From the NCBI RefSeq assembly GCF_037392515.1, contig NC_090282.1, positions 33,841,054 to 33,905,053 of the forward strand: a stretch of DNA of 64,000 nucleotides, written 5' to 3'. This stretch comes from Haliotis asinina. Taxonomy: Eukaryota > Mollusca > Gastropoda > Lepetellida > Haliotidae. Every line of letters starts with the position of its first letter. Position 1 is the stretch's first letter. Below, piece after piece: positions 23,454 through 39,100 of the stretch. The position numbers and the translations under genes are program-made. The notes under the pieces were generated by a model that was not told where the DNA came from, ran no database searches, and was given only the letters and a program-made list of their open reading frames with translations.

Positions 23454-24739
23454 CCATACTGTAAGTGTCCTGGTTGTTTACATCGAAAACAAATAGGCTC
23501 TTGGGTATCTGGGTGTCTAAAATGATGCTGATCCTGGGAGGTTCTTGGAGTTGATTGATTCCACATTCGAGTCTGTGGTCTTGTGGGGGGCAATGACCAA
23601 TGTTGCTCCTGGGATGGATATTGTGATCGCCAATATGATTCTGACCCAACTCCTGCAGTAAATCCATGGTTTATTTGTGGATATTGCCATGGTGTGCTGT
23701 TGTTAGATTGAGGAGTGTCCCGTTGCTTCTCCAGCTCAGCAACTTCAGTTGTCAACTGTTTCAAGATCCCCTTGATCTCCTTCATCTCTGGATCCTGGGC
23801 AGCTACAGCGGCCATATTGGGGGTTGCACCTTTCCTCCCCGTCCTTCCTCCCCGTTGCTGCAGGTCTGCCTCTGCTCGTCGAAGAGCCCTTAGAAGATCT
23901 TCGTAACTGTTGCCCTGGTCAAATATGTGTGCTGTCAGATCTCTCAGCTCTGGTTTAGATCCTGACCATAGCTGGGTCCTCAACATCTCACTCCTAGTCT
24001 CCAGTGGAATGGATCCCTGAGTTGCAGCCTGGTTCAGTAGATGTTCGAGCCTACAATCCCATACAGCAACATCTTCTGACTCTCCCTGGCGTGCACCATA
24101 GAAACATGCTAGCAGAGACTGATTCCTGTCAACGCTACCGAATATACTTTCTAACTTAGAAAGTAACTGTTTCAAATCAGCTTCTGGACCTAGGCACATA
24201 GCGATTGTGGCTGCCTTCCCACGTAAAGAATGCTGCACGGTATTGGCGACAGCTTGCAGAGACAACGATTTGTTCTGTAGCAAACATTCAACTTGATACT
24301 TCCAGACTTCGAATGAAGTCTCACCCTTCTGTTCGCCTGAGAAGGATGGTAACCTTGTGGCTTGTGTCAAGGTAACTGGTGACGAAAAAATGGAGGGAGA
24401 TTGGTTCTGACATTGTCCTGAACTAAATGCACCTTCAGATTCATCTTCAGTCTTTACCATAGTCGGAGTATAGCTCTTCATCCATTGTACTAAGTCCTTC
24501 GGACTATCGGACTTGGGCAAGGTCTTTAGTGCCTTGAAAGCTCCAATCAGATTCTTTACTTCCTCTTGTGTTGGTTCAGTCATAGTGAAAGTAATGAAGG
24601 AAGCAATCAAATGTAAACGAGGAACAGCGGGTGTGAGAACCGTATAGGTAGGCGTCCAGTTGGCCTCGTGAGAAATGAGAAATACCTCGGCGCGAGACAA
24701 GAAACCCCAAAACCCCAAAACAGGTAGGGCCAAATGCAT
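23381..24739 (-). CDS. gag: Retroelement Gag with CCHC knuckle
   Basis: A frame of 452 residues. The likelier start is the methionine of MTEPTQEEVKNL (base 24583), giving 400 residues, since the first 52 codons look like leader. A capsid-like region has KYQVECLL and WSGSKPELRDL, then a glutamine-rich stretch, and near the end a nucleic-acid-binding knuckle CFRCKQPGHLQYGC (CX2CX4HX4C). Gag forms the particle and packages the element RNA. Confidence 0.9.
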   Translation of the reverse strand: MHLALPVLGFWGFLSRAEVFLISHEANWTPTYTVLTPAVPRLHLIASFITFTMTEPTQEEVKNLIGAFKALKTLPKSDSPKDLVQWMKSYTPTMVKTEDESEGAFSSGQCQNQSPSIFSSPVTLTQATRLPSFSGEQKGETSFEVWKYQVECLLQNKSLSLQAVANTVQHSLRGKAATIAMCLGPEADLKQLLSKLESIFGSVDRNQSLLACFYGARQGESEDVAVWDCRLEHLLNQAATQGSIPLETRSEMLRTQLWSGSKPELRDLTAHIFDQGNSYEDLLRALRRAEADLQQRGGRTGRKGATPNMAAVAAQDPEMKEIKGILKQLTTEVAELEKQRDTPQSNNSTPWQYPQINHGFTAGVGSESYWRSQYPSQEQHWSLPPTRPQTRMWNQSTPRTSQDQHHFRHPDTQEPICFRCKQPGHLQYGCRVRLVHSKFSLNRKTPMGRGKP

Positions 24740-25624
24740 AAGAAAGTGTTATTTGTGGCTGAGCACTGGGGATGGTCATAAATTGACTGGTGTGGCAGGG
24801 TAAGGGGAAATGCCTATAAGGTGTGACGACTAAATGTAACACAATATCTGCCCATTCCCATGAACCCACAATCAATCCTAATCAATGAAACCAGAAGCCT
24901 GAACATAGGCAAAATGAACCACAACCATAAGCAATACTGCCTATAACCAGATGAACAAGACAACACCTATCGGATACTAAAGTAAATCTTGATCTATTTA
25001 TATGAATGTCTAAATGCACTTTATTTGTTTGTTGTATGAAGTCAAGCATTCATATCTGTTGAGTATTCTCATTCACGCACACAATCATCAAGGCTGAGGT
25101 GAAGAAAAAACACTGGACAACTGCCACATTTATGGAAGTCAGTTCTGAAATGCATGAGCATTCATTCTAGGTCTAAGTATTCACCGAACATGTTTGCAAC
25201 AAAATCTAAATTGGCCAAGTAATACTATCCATACAGGCACAACATGGGTACATGATATTCAGTGAAAATGTACAATCGGGAATTCAGAACATATTCAAAC
25301 ATTGGTTTGCAAATAAGAATGATTATATGTACATGAATGTGTACATGATGGTTATTTGAACCGCCGATTACAAAAGTCAAGCGTAACTTGAGTACAAATC
25401 TGTACAATGTATTACAAGTGTAGCTGAATCTACACTCAAGTGTCTCTGTATCTACAGATAAGATACCAGTTGTGTATGACAGGATAAAACGTAGCTCACG
25501 TCATGCTGTTTCCCATGGATGACGTCATGATACAGGTAAAAGGTGTGGGTAGGATCTCAAGTGTAGATGACAACAGACTCGTCCTCAGATCTCTGGTTAG
25601 GCCATTCCTCACTGGGGGCTCCAA

Positions 25625-26752
25625 TGTAGCAGGGCTGCGTCAGTCACGCACAGACAACAGAAACTGCTTTTGTTGTTCCTCAATGGCCAACGGTTTATTT
25701 GTGGTGAATACAGGTGAAAACAATAACCCTGAAACAATCAGGTGTACAATAAAATAGATGCAGCAATATACACTTGCTATTTAGACAGATATACACATAT
25801 CATTCATGTATATGCTGTAACGTTATAAAATAGTTGCTTCAGTAACCAATTACTTTGTACAAAATGTCTTCCATTTGAGTTACATCATACTGGTATATAA
25901 ACAATGGATAAACCTACCAGGTGTGTGGGCCTAGGTTTATTTCACACCTGGGGACGCTGTTGTCTCTATCAAACGATTGTCTGAAGAGGAAATAATCATA
26001 CTAATATGTACAGACATGCTAATATATACAAAGAATACTCAGCAATGATACAGTATTCAAACATACAAATTTGGCTGTAGCTGAGCAAGATATAAAACAA
26101 TACAAGAATAAGATCTCATTCATTCATTCATTCATTCATTCATGGTTACAAAGCTATACTTGTGTTCATCTGTTTATAACACACCTTGCCTTATATCAAT
26201 CATGTTATTAATATTACATTATAATGGAATCTGAGTGTTTATTGGACCATTTTCACCAATAAGAACACCAAATACACAGTATTATGCGTTTAAGAATAGC
26301 AAACACTTATACAACTACTAGATATGTCCATATATGATATCGCATGAACAATAAGTAAATAAAATAGCCAAATTACCTCAGAATGCGATCCAAAGACTGT
26401 GTCCAAATGTATGTCCCGTCAAATCAACATGTCATATCAACAACTGACGGTTGAATGTGGAGTGACCACAAACCTTGTAATGTGTAAAAGGTGTAAAGCT
26501 TAGCTGATTGCCCAAGCTGGCTATGAAGACAAAACAAAGGACCTAGGTGGGAAAGGGCTTTTGTTATTGTGTTGTGTGGTGAACATGCGATAAGCATGCT
26601 CAGTGAACTGGCTGTGAGTGATAGTTAAGGCAGGCTGAGTAACAGGATAAATAATATAGCTAAAACTATGTAATGAATTTTGAAGAATTTATTTACATGA
26701 ATTCTAATCAATATACAACATGTTAAAATATACAAAATCTGTCACTGCCACA
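25625..26752 (-). repeat. 5' LTR of the Ty3/gypsy element
   Basis: The upstream LTR on the coding strand, 1128 bases with TG...CA ends. It should carry the element's promoter. The inner edge is followed by the putative primer-binding site; I could not match it to a particular tRNA. Confidence 0.95.
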
Positions 26753-26756
26753 ATGA

Positions 26757-27700
26757 TACCACCGACGATATCCTACTCACCTAGAGGGTTATATACATGC
26801 GACATACAGTAGAAATCCTGGTTGGGTGTTTGCACTCACAACTAGGAGACCCCAAAATAAGATTTAGTTTTCCGCGTTAGGATTTCAAGTCCACAGTACC
26901 TAATTTACATACATCTTAATTTCGAACCTTTCAAGATGCAGACCGTGAAGATCTACCATGTTTTATTATAGGTAAGCCTCTACAAGCTGAACTTCCATTC
27001 CTGAATAAAGAAATCAGAAACACCTTGCTTAAACACCACCCAAAAACCTGAAACATCCAAGCGTTCACCAAATCCGTTGCTAAATACAACTAGCTTAACT
27101 GATGAGGCCCATGCTTAACTGATGAGGCCCAATATTATTCTATGAGTGCAACATTTCATACGCTTTACGCAGATAGCTATGACTAAGCGTATGAGTAACT
27201 CAATAAGCTGGGAATCCGCCACATTCGCCCATGGCTAACATAACATTCGGAGTCCTTGAACTAATGTTAAGAAACCCTTTAATCGCTGAATGTAGTAATT
27301 TCTCTTAACAGTCTACACGCTGAAAGTCCCATCACAGCTCGGAACCGTATAGCAATATTGGTAACCTGTAATTTGAGATTCAAATACAGAAAAGAAACCT
27401 TACTATAAACTACGCATATGAATGTATCGCTCTTAGAAATTCAAATAAGACTTTCCTGGCCGCAACAGATTCGCGACTTTTCGCAGCTAAATGCAAAATT
27501 TTCTTCTCTGAACGTGGTGTTCACTACGACTGTATCCTTTTGTTAACATTCCTTTCAATCCAGATTGACAATTGTTACCAAATGAATGTTATTTTCTGAT
27601 GAAAAAACATATCGATCAAACGTGCAGGAAAAATGCAAATGCACACACTAGAAAAATAAGTTGATTTCCGGAAGGCTGAAACGTCACCGAAACCAACATT
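26757..27700. other. Intergenic sequence, no gene recognised
   Basis: The first about 30 bases continue the segment homologous to 32530-32560. Near 27100-27130 a 20-base unit ('aactgatgaggcccat') is duplicated in tandem. Nothing else is recognised. Confidence 0.5.
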
Positions 27701-27709
27701 TCCAGCTAG

Positions 27710-28055
27710 TATCCAGGCAGTTTCCCATAGTTTCATTGTGGTTTCCATAAATACTGAAACTGAATTTTGCACCATGGAGGGTGGTTTCCAGTTCATTTCA
27801 TTACCCACACCTCCAAGCGGGATCCACCTGCTTTCCATGATTTCGTTTATTATAGGTTTCAACCGGGTTACTATGGTTTATTGTCAGCTGTCATGTTTTT
27901 CGTTCTTTGTAGGTTTCAACCTTGTTAGAACCTAGTTAATGACATAGTTTCCATTTTCACCAATATCCGGATGGTATCCATGTCGAGACTTTATCCTCCA
28001 TGGAGGTGCCTGCTGTTTTCCATGTTTTTATTCATTGTGGTTTCCAACTTATAAC
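27710..28055. repeat. Degenerate 'TTTCCATG...GTGGTTTCCAAC' repeat block
   Basis: A degenerate unit like 'ctgttttccatgtttt', 'attcattgtggtttccaac' occurs at about 27714, 27828, 27886 and 28008, spaced 58-122 bases apart. 'ccatggaggtg' and its variants lie between. The frames across it show no protein features. Confidence 0.55.
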
Positions 28056-29519
28056 CCGAAACTGACACACTGCATCTTGCAGGCTCTTTATCTGCTCCTC
28101 CAGAAAGGAGCTCGAGGATGTGTTTCATGCATTACACCAAATCAGGTATTTTATACAGTTGCATAATAGTATAACCTTCAGGATGACAAACAACAGAATA
28201 GATCACAAATTAATGAAATTGTCATTAAAATGCAACACATTTCAACAACTGTGCACTAATTAAGCAGTAAGAATAAGTAAATATTTTCAAAAACAACTTC
28301 ATGATTTGATTGTGCAAATTAGAAAGTTTAGAAAAATAGCCTATTCCATGCCATTTATTCCCTTTTAAAAAAATATATCTATTTCATAATTTCAAACATT
28401 CCAAATGTTATTAATGGCGGTTACATATCTACCACGAGTTATATTCCACGATGTTGGTCAGCTGGTCTTCCTAACCTGGTCTTCTTATTGTCCAACTGGG
28501 CACTTCTGTTTCCTCGATGTCAGTGGGATGTCTTGCTTTCATATTCTTTCGGCTCCTTGCAGTGGTTTCATACAAGCGCCAGCAGTCCAGTTGCGTCTTG
28601 CATTCACTGATAGTATCCCTAGCATTATAGTTCTCTATTAATTATTTAATATCTTATCTTACATTACACCTTACAGTAAACTACACTAAACTCAGGTCTT
28701 CTGGCTCCTAAAAACAATAAACCTGAGGCAAGACCTTTCATGAGTAGTGCATAACAATAGTTTCAGAAGAATTTGCTATCGTGTACTAATTTCTTAAATA
28801 TGGGTTGTCCATCAAAGTTTGTCATAATTATCAGTTATGATATATATGTATGTACGACAAAGGAAACACTTAGGTGTACAAACCAAGGACAAACCTCTCC
28901 CATACAACATAGGGTAACATGGATAAGAGGACATAAATGTGATGACATCATAAATAGTCATACTGGGAGTTGTTGAGCAGTCAGTCGGGTTATATAGTAT
29001 TACATAAAATTCTAACAGTACAGCCATGTCCCAAAAAATCTTTTCACTTCACACACTCATTATCTTGTTTGCAAGGCAACAGTTCATAGCTAAATAGGAA
29101 GCTTCAATATGTACCTTTGTGTATGCTCTTCCAAATGTTATCCTTGTATATGTTTATCATTGTTTTATTATTTCATTTAAGAAAAAAAACCAGATGGAGC
29201 AAGCGCTTGTTTGTCCAAAAAACAGGGGAATAGGTATGTATTGATAGAATATTTTTTAAGTGTTACAAATAATTTTCACAATACAGAATGTGAAATTTAA
29301 ATATCACTTTATATACTGTTAATAATGCTCCAGGCATATTTGTTTTAGGCATAATTAATTATACTCTACAAGACAACTAAATCAAACTTCTTAAATAAGC
29401 AGTATGTGTGAAATATGTCTGTGGAAGAAAATGCTTGAGAATACAAGGATAAAATTCTACTTTCTACTGTGTATTGTATTTCATAATCTCCCCACCTCAT
29501 TTAACAAATTGTGTTATGT
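28056..29519. other. Intergenic sequence, no gene recognised
   Basis: AT-rich sequence. The more GC-rich patch 28420-28640 has a 78-codon plus frame but no recognisable motif on either strand. Confidence 0.4.
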
Positions 29520-31760
<2,241 letters not shown>

Positions 31761-33130
31761 TAAATATGATTCTGCTTAATTTCTCTGCCTATCATTGATA
31801 GTGAATAAACAAAGATGATGAAAAAATGACGAATGTCTTTTGTTTTTATATCCTCAGTTTGAAAACACATGGTGAAATGCCATTTTCCATTGAATGATGT
31901 GTCAACAACTATTTCAGGTAACCTCTTTTTTGTTCATCTAATTAATATACTCTTCAAAAAGTGTGGTAACTGTACTTTCAAAGTACGATTGTCGAACCTA
32001 GGAGATATATGGGATTGAATCAATTTTGAGACAGTAATAATGGATGTTTAGAGAATGCATCACCACATGGATTTCATTCAAAGCAAAGCTGTTCGTTCAG
32101 TTATTCCCCCATAGAGAAAACGTGTGCCATAGCTGACGTCTGTGGGAGCATTTTAGAACTTTGGGAGTACAAACCTCACAAATCTATGGTAAACATCTTC
32201 TGGTTATGTCTGTAACGTGTCGTGACAGGTTCTTTGACTGCTGTCATTCCTGTTTGCAAGGACATGTCGCAATCGTAAATAAAAGACGTTACTATCCATA
32301 AAAGTATCCTGGTGTGCAGAGGAAACATAACATCCCCTTGATATATTCACTCATTCATATTGGTACTCTATCTATCTAGATATAACCTTATTCTGAGTTT
32401 CAATGTTCAGCATCATCGCATCATGCATGTATATATATGCACTTCGTTGTTGAAGTATTCATTCTACACCGTACAGGAGTGTCTAAGCTTGGTATTTCAA
32501 CTGTTGCGAAATGAGTGCTCGTCTTGTCGAAGTTATCACCTACGATATATCACTCACCAGGTGCGGTATGCCTGGGCGAGAATGTCGCAACTGCGGTTGA
32601 GGTTGGGCACACACAACCAGGGACACAAGGAAACAAGAGTTGCCCAAGGTTCTTTAATAGTTTCAGTATTACCCCAGTATCTGATTAACATATGCTTTTG
32701 ATTTGCTTTATTACTATTTTATTCCTTAACATACAAACTCATCTTGATCAACCAAGCATTATTAAGGTTCGAAAGGTAAAGTCCTGAATTAAACATCAAT
32801 GCACGAACAGTTTTGTATATAATTAAAGCCGAAAAAGATCATGCTCATCAGAAGCAGATTCCTGTGTTAGATGCTCGCGAGAACAGTTATAGTCAAGACA
32901 ATTCTCAGCAAACATGTTAAGAAATAGTTAAGCATAAACTATACTAAACTAAATGCCATTTCGGATTACTAACTCAGTCACATAGACAGTCAAGTAATGA
33001 GTCATCGAAAGAACAACGTTTCTATTTTCACGTGTGTATCGCTGAAACGAGCATTGGGACAAAAAATAGCAGACCGCGTTTGATAAGATACTAAGGTCAA
33101 CATAACTTGGCCTCCATATCGTCACCAAAT
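31761..33130. other. Upstream flank of gene 2
   Basis: Holds the dispersed repeat core at 32262-32312 and the segment 32402-32560 that is homologous to the LTR insertion region. No coding region is recognised. Confidence 0.5.
32402..32560 (+). repeat. Paralogous segment matching the LTR-element insertion site
   Basis: 'gaaatgagtgctcgtcttgtc', 'atcacctacgatatatcactcacc' here is continuous. The counterparts lie at 17876-17901 and 26753-26785, on both sides of the LTR element, so this is an empty-site paralog. Confidence 0.6.
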
Positions 33131-33136
33131 TCACCG

Positions 33137-33144
33137 TATATAAG
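33137..33144 (+). promoter_or_regulatory. TATA box of gene 2
   Basis: TATATAAG lies 39-48 bases before the two in-frame start codons. That places transcription start near 33167 with a very short 5' UTR. An out-of-frame ATG at 33175 precedes the likely starts. Confidence 0.6.
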
Positions 33145-33182
33145 AACAGCTTGCTATTACTCTGGCCACCCGCGTATGTTGG

Positions 33183-36100
33183 ATGTATGTTATGTTGGGG
33201 ATATACAAAACCATAGCCATCTTACTCGGTACACTGTCGTCGTTGCATGCTGCAAGTACAGGTAACATTTCCATGTTTCTACAGCTAGATAGTGACACAA
33301 CGTGAGACATTTATCTCATACAGAATCATCATTCTGAACAAACTTTCCCCTGATTCTGGTTTTCGGTAACCCGAATTTTATACTGTCCCGATAACATGTT
33401 CTCCCGTACCTAATTCAAGGCAGTCTACCGATGTATATATTTACTGTGTTTACATATAGAATACGACAAAATCCAAGTTATGTCGTTGAATGCTCACTAG
33501 TGAAACAAAGTCACACGTTTCTTTACATACATATATTTCCATCCGTCATTGGATGTAATTATCAACGGCCCATCGTAGTATCAGTCTCAACTCCCTGTGG
33601 AGTATACAATTCTTGCTGCCTCTAGACGCACCGAATTATTTGTAGTTGTCTCATCCTATCGAGGTACCCATTCACAGCTGGGTGGACTAGGACACATAGC
33701 CACAATGGGCACATTGTATAACCTGCTGTGACTCCACGAAAGTCCTCTACATATTACACTATATGAAGAGTCTGCACGCAAAGTAGACTCCAAGGGTTTA
33801 CACCCGGTTAAAGGGGGCTCGATCCCCACACCTCATCCTCGTTGGATGACGACTCAATACCTTCTTAAAGTGTCCGGTAAAACAGAATGCACTGAACAGC
33901 ACTGATAATACCATGGGCATGTGTTTAACTCTTGAATAAATATCAATTATTTCAGAAGCATGTATATATGTGTGTCACACAATATCTTCACAGACAGATG
34001 TTTTCAAGAAATCAGTCTCAACGGGGACGCAGTCAATATAACATCACCTGGATATCCAGAGCCATATGGCCCGTAAGCTTCACATATTTCTGTTTCATAG
34101 AAGTTGTACTGTCCAAATAGTGCTGTTAGTTTTAACTCTCAACGCTAGTTTTAATTCTAATTGTGATATTCTGGTGGTTTTACTGTCCTTCGTTGACAGC
34201 ATTCTTTTTAGCATACATATAATTCTTTTCTATGTCAAGAATGTTTTCGTAACGATATGACTGCAATATTGCATATGAACGCACTGTGACGTTACATATG
34301 AAGTCACTCACTCACACGTAATGCCTTGTTAAGCAAAAAATTATCTTGTGTTATAATTTGGATTACACGTGTGGAACTCCAGATGTATTTGAATATGCAC
34401 TTTCATTAGAAACACGTGATTCTAAGTGGAACATTATGTTGTTAAACTATTACTAATGCTGAATCTACTACACGAAATTCGTATTGTAAATGAAAATAGA
34501 GCTGCTTGAAGCATACCACTTTTTCAAACCTCTTCTAAAAAGCATTGCATATATACTTTTTATTCTTCCAAGAAGATTTAACTAGAACAGACTACTCCCA
34601 TTGTTGATGCATATTTATTCTTCATTCAAATGATCATATTTTGGGGCAATAAAATTCACACATAACAGCTAAAGTCCCGTCAATAATTGTTTATTTCAGT
34701 AACTTGACATGCGTCTGGAACATACACGCATCGTCTCCAGACCGTCAAGTTGGCGTTCATATTGCATACGTTGCCTTGGAGCAGTCATACAAGTGCCAGT
34801 ATGACAAGTTGTCCTTCTATGATGGTAAGTATATCAGTGTGAAAACATGTATGGCAGGAAACTCAGATAAGCAGATTGTAAACGTTAGGATGTCTACATA
34901 TGCCTTTAACTGTAACAGGGGCTAATAGCATGAGCAGTGATGTTATTCATATGATGCCTCGCTATCTGCCTTCATTGCACATTTTTGTGCTGGATTCTGT
35001 TGCCTGCCATAATAAACATGCACCTTATTAAGGTCGGAATCTCTGAGTGTGCACATATGTTGTAACGACAGTTATTGAACGGGTCTACATGAGTAACGTA
35101 TATATTTGTATATTGTACATATTTTATACGAAACAACACTTGTCTTAATTTAAAATAAATTCTATTCATTCACAAATACACGAATGCGCACTTGTGATTA
35201 CACTGCAAGTGTATATGAGTGTCTTTCTGACGAAACCTATCACCCAGGAATGTTTACAATAGCGATTTTTGTTGTCACCAGGGCCAGACAAATCAAATGG
35301 ATCCATGTACACATTTTGCGGCAGTGATCGGGTCCCCAGCAGCTTCCTCAGCAGCAGAGACAGCATGTACATAGAGTTTATCTCTGATGCTTATAAGAAT
35401 GCAGCGGGGTTTAGCATCACCATCATTGACGTTGAAAGTGAGTGTACCCCTTCCACCTCTGCCAAACAGGTCTAGACGCAATAGCCATGATTTATTAAAT
35501 GAAATATTATTGCCTATATTGCATAATGTGTTGTGTTTGCCTAAGGACACACGCACTGTAGTTAGTTTAGAAAATATTCACGGTTCGTTAATTTTTGCAA
35601 AACATTAAGATCATTAGTGTGCTGAACTAATGTTCCTGTATATCTATCTACAACTTGATTTAGTCACGCTGTGTCTAACATACTGTCGCTGTGACTTAAA
35701 TCTTCATAGTGAATGAGTGAGTATTTCATTTCCTTGTCAAAACACCTATTTCAACGTGCCATATCGCCTAAAATATTCACCTACTCAAATGTATTTTATA
35801 TTGAAACACTTCATAAAGGATTGACAAAGTTTGTAAAGCATAAATATATAGTTTAAGACTCTAAGTGAAAGTGTTGCACGGAATGTAATACAGCATGAAT
35901 TTACTCATTTCTACTATATACATACTTTAACGAATATATAGACACATGGATACGAACACATAATACATTATTTAGGAAAATATTCTCCCTACTGTAACAA
36001 TCTACCTTGGGTTTGAAATTTTGCCTTTGCAGAATGCGGGGGAAGACTGACAGCAACATCAGAGAAGCAGGACTTCGCTTCCCCGGGGTATCCTTACACC

Positions 36101-39100
36101 TATTTCAGGTATGTTTTTAACGTTTCACCAGAGGTATCTGTTAACTCTAGAAAAGGAGAGAAAACGGATACATTTAAGTGTACATTAAGCTAGCAAATGG
36201 ATCAAGGAAATTTAATTCACAGATGAACATGTGTATTGTTCTATTGTCAGGAGTGAGAACATAAAGTTCAGGTTAGTGGCCCCACCCTCCTCCTTTGGGA
36301 ATTCTTTCCCACTTAACCAACCCTACAGCAACACGTTCGCACGTTGCACGTGTCTGAGGACGATCGTAACGTTAACGATCGCGTTGATCAAGTTCGTCCT
36401 ACAGATGTTCACGTGCTCTGTGGTGTCAAGCGTTGTTGTGATTGAGACTCCCTTTGGCGGTTAAAACGTTGAGGTCGCAGAATTTGTTCGATGTAGCGAT
36501 TTTCAGTAAGACCGCCTTGAACTACCTCTAGCTCTGATCTACCCGTGTAGGACATAGCCTCCCATGACGCTCTCTCCAACGAATCTGTCCACTGTCAATA
36601 GACCAGTTGTCTGCCTTCCTGTCATTGCATAGGGAAACGCGCTTAATTACATTCAATGCGTTCCAGTTCGGTCTCTATGGAACCCCCCTGCTTCAAAACG
36701 TCCCATGACCAGTAGCTGTCACTCTTTACATCGTAAATTTCTCGTACTGAAGTGGTGAATTTGATTTGACCATTTATAGTCTCTCCTCATTTGCCCTACA
36801 CATTGCATATGCAATACGTGAAAAACCTCCATGTACTTTTCACGCATCGTTCGATTTTTCTACGACAAACTTTTACAAACACATTTGGTTAGCGTTTGCG
36901 AGCAATGCACAATGATCAAGACATAATTAACGGGCTTAAAACATAGGAATTGTCTTAACGACCATTCCTGTTCAACACTGTCACATCCAGAATTGTGCCG
37001 AAATGGAATGCTGAAAACGCCAGATGCGTTTTTTTCTTTTAATTTTTGAAATAATAATGTCCTACGTCATCACTGTTAGGTGATGCAGAGTACTCAACAT
37101 ACAATCCCGCTATTGTCTTTTCAGTAATCTTGACTGTACGTGGATCATTACTGCAGAAGACTCATCTGACACAGTTGCACTGACAACGGTAAACTCAGAT
37201 ATTGAGAAAGCTAGATCTTTCTCCAATGTCTGCCAGTATGATGTCCTTAGCGTTTATAACGGAAACACGACTGAAGGTACCTGATTTTCGCAATGACCTA
37301 GAATTGGGCAGTTATTTTTAAAGTATGTATATATTCCATTTAAATGTGAAATGTTCTCGTCACGACATGGCTGAGATATTGCCGATGTGACGTTAAACAT
37401 TGACTCACTCACTTTAAAACTACTCTAAAACTACGCAAAGTAGGAACATCGTCAGAGAGGAATATGTTACATAAACCTATATTGGTCATATACATTAGCA
37501 TGCGCATTCGTCTCACTGCAGTAATCTATCAAAGACTCTAGGTAAGGCTAGGTTCAGGTGTCCTCAGCTTATCGTATTCACTCTTGTCAGCATGTGAACT
37601 TTCGTGCGATCAACTGAACTATCCTATCGACGGGCATTTACAACTGATAAACCTTATTGCGAAATTTTAGGGCAACATTCAAACGCCCATGCACTTATCA
37701 TGCTATTTATGGCAGCTGGAGTTATGATAAGTGTCGGGTATTTTTTTTTTAAATTTGAAAAATCGTATGATAAATACAAGCAGGTATTCTCATTTTCATA
37801 TGGAGGTTAAGACCATATAGATACGCGCATATAGTAAGGTCATCTAGTTAGATGAGAGAGGATGATAGGATGGAATTAACATCACAAGCCATCGTTTGTG
37901 TACAAAAAAGAAACAAGAAAAATAGTCGTTGTCCTTTTTGAAAAACTTTCATTTTTAACACTGACATACATTGACATACATTGATGTAAAAGACTGAATA
38001 TGAAAACATTTATGCACTGAGCATGTCAGTTGTCGGGTTTAGAAAACGCATTATGTTAAATACATTGAGGATGGCTGAAAAAGTAATCATTCCATATTTC
38101 AGATGATCAATATCTTGGGAATTCATGTGCCTATGAGACTCCCATGTACCAAAGTTCCAAGAACTCACTATTAGTCCGGTTTACCACTGATGCTGGCGCA
38201 ACTAGGCCAGGCTTCAAGATGCAATACTTTTCACACAAAGGTATTCAGTGTTCCTCAACAATTGTAGCTGCATGTATCTACACGTAGATTATCTTAGTTT
38301 GGTAGAACTGAAGCTTCGCTTGTTGTCTGTGAATCACAGCTCTTCAGCTTCCACATTGATTACGCCTAGACCCGTGAAAGTCCCGGGGTTGAATAGACCT
38401 TCAGCAACCCATGCTTGCCATAAAAGGCGACTATGCTTGTCGTAAGAGGCAACTAACGGGATCGGGTGGTCAGGCTCGCTGACTTGGTTGACACATGTCA
38501 TCGGATCGATGCTCATGTTGTTGATCACTGGTTCGTCTGGTCCAGACTCTATTATTTGCAGACCGCCGCCATATAGCTGGAATATTGCTGAGTGCGGCGT
38601 AAAACTAAACTCATTCACTCACTGATTACGTCTGTGTCAAAGAGCGGATAAGTCGACATTTTCGTTTGCTTTGTGTGTCGAGGTCATATGATTCCTTTGG
38701 CTCTTTAATGACATTGTCATTGGTTTGCAGTGAAACTTAACATTCTCTTATTTTGTAGCATATGGTGAACACATGTAAATCTAGATGAAATAATCTTGGT
38801 AGAAGTGTTACTACATATATCATGGAAAGAAGGAGACGTGACAGTACTATATACGGAATTCTTATATTTACATTATAAAATATAAAATGCACTTGACATT
38901 GACAGTTGGTGACTGCAATAGTACGTTTCTGGTGTATTCGTCACCCCTGGTCATTCTGTCACCTGGATATCCAGACTCGTATGAAAGGTATGTTAAATAA
39001 CCTACTGTTACACAATTTACGCTCAATGCTGATCCAAGCTAATACATCGGGAGTTTCTGCGTAATAAAACACTCAATATTGTACCTTTAATCATGTCGAC

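Larger units (their letters stand above)
17906..26752 (-). mobile_element. Ty3/gypsy LTR retrotransposon, whole-looking, young
   Basis: An 8847-base element on the minus strand. Its LTRs are both 1128 bases, begin TG and end CA, and differ at only about ten sites (about 1%), so the insertion is recent. The 4-base target duplication ATGA flanks it (17902-17905 and 26753-26756). On the coding strand the order is 5' LTR (25625-26752), putative primer-binding site TGGAGCCCCCAGTGAGG one base in, an 840-1040-base leader, gag, pol, polypurine tract AGGAGGGAAGTA, 3' LTR (17906-19033). Gag and pol are both open. It sits between the two CUB genes, opposite in orientation. Confidence 0.95.

Noticed and set aside
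27085-27135. 'CTGATGAGGCCC' repeated twice, like a hammerhead ribozyme core
   Set aside because: No GAAAC box or pairing stems were found around it.
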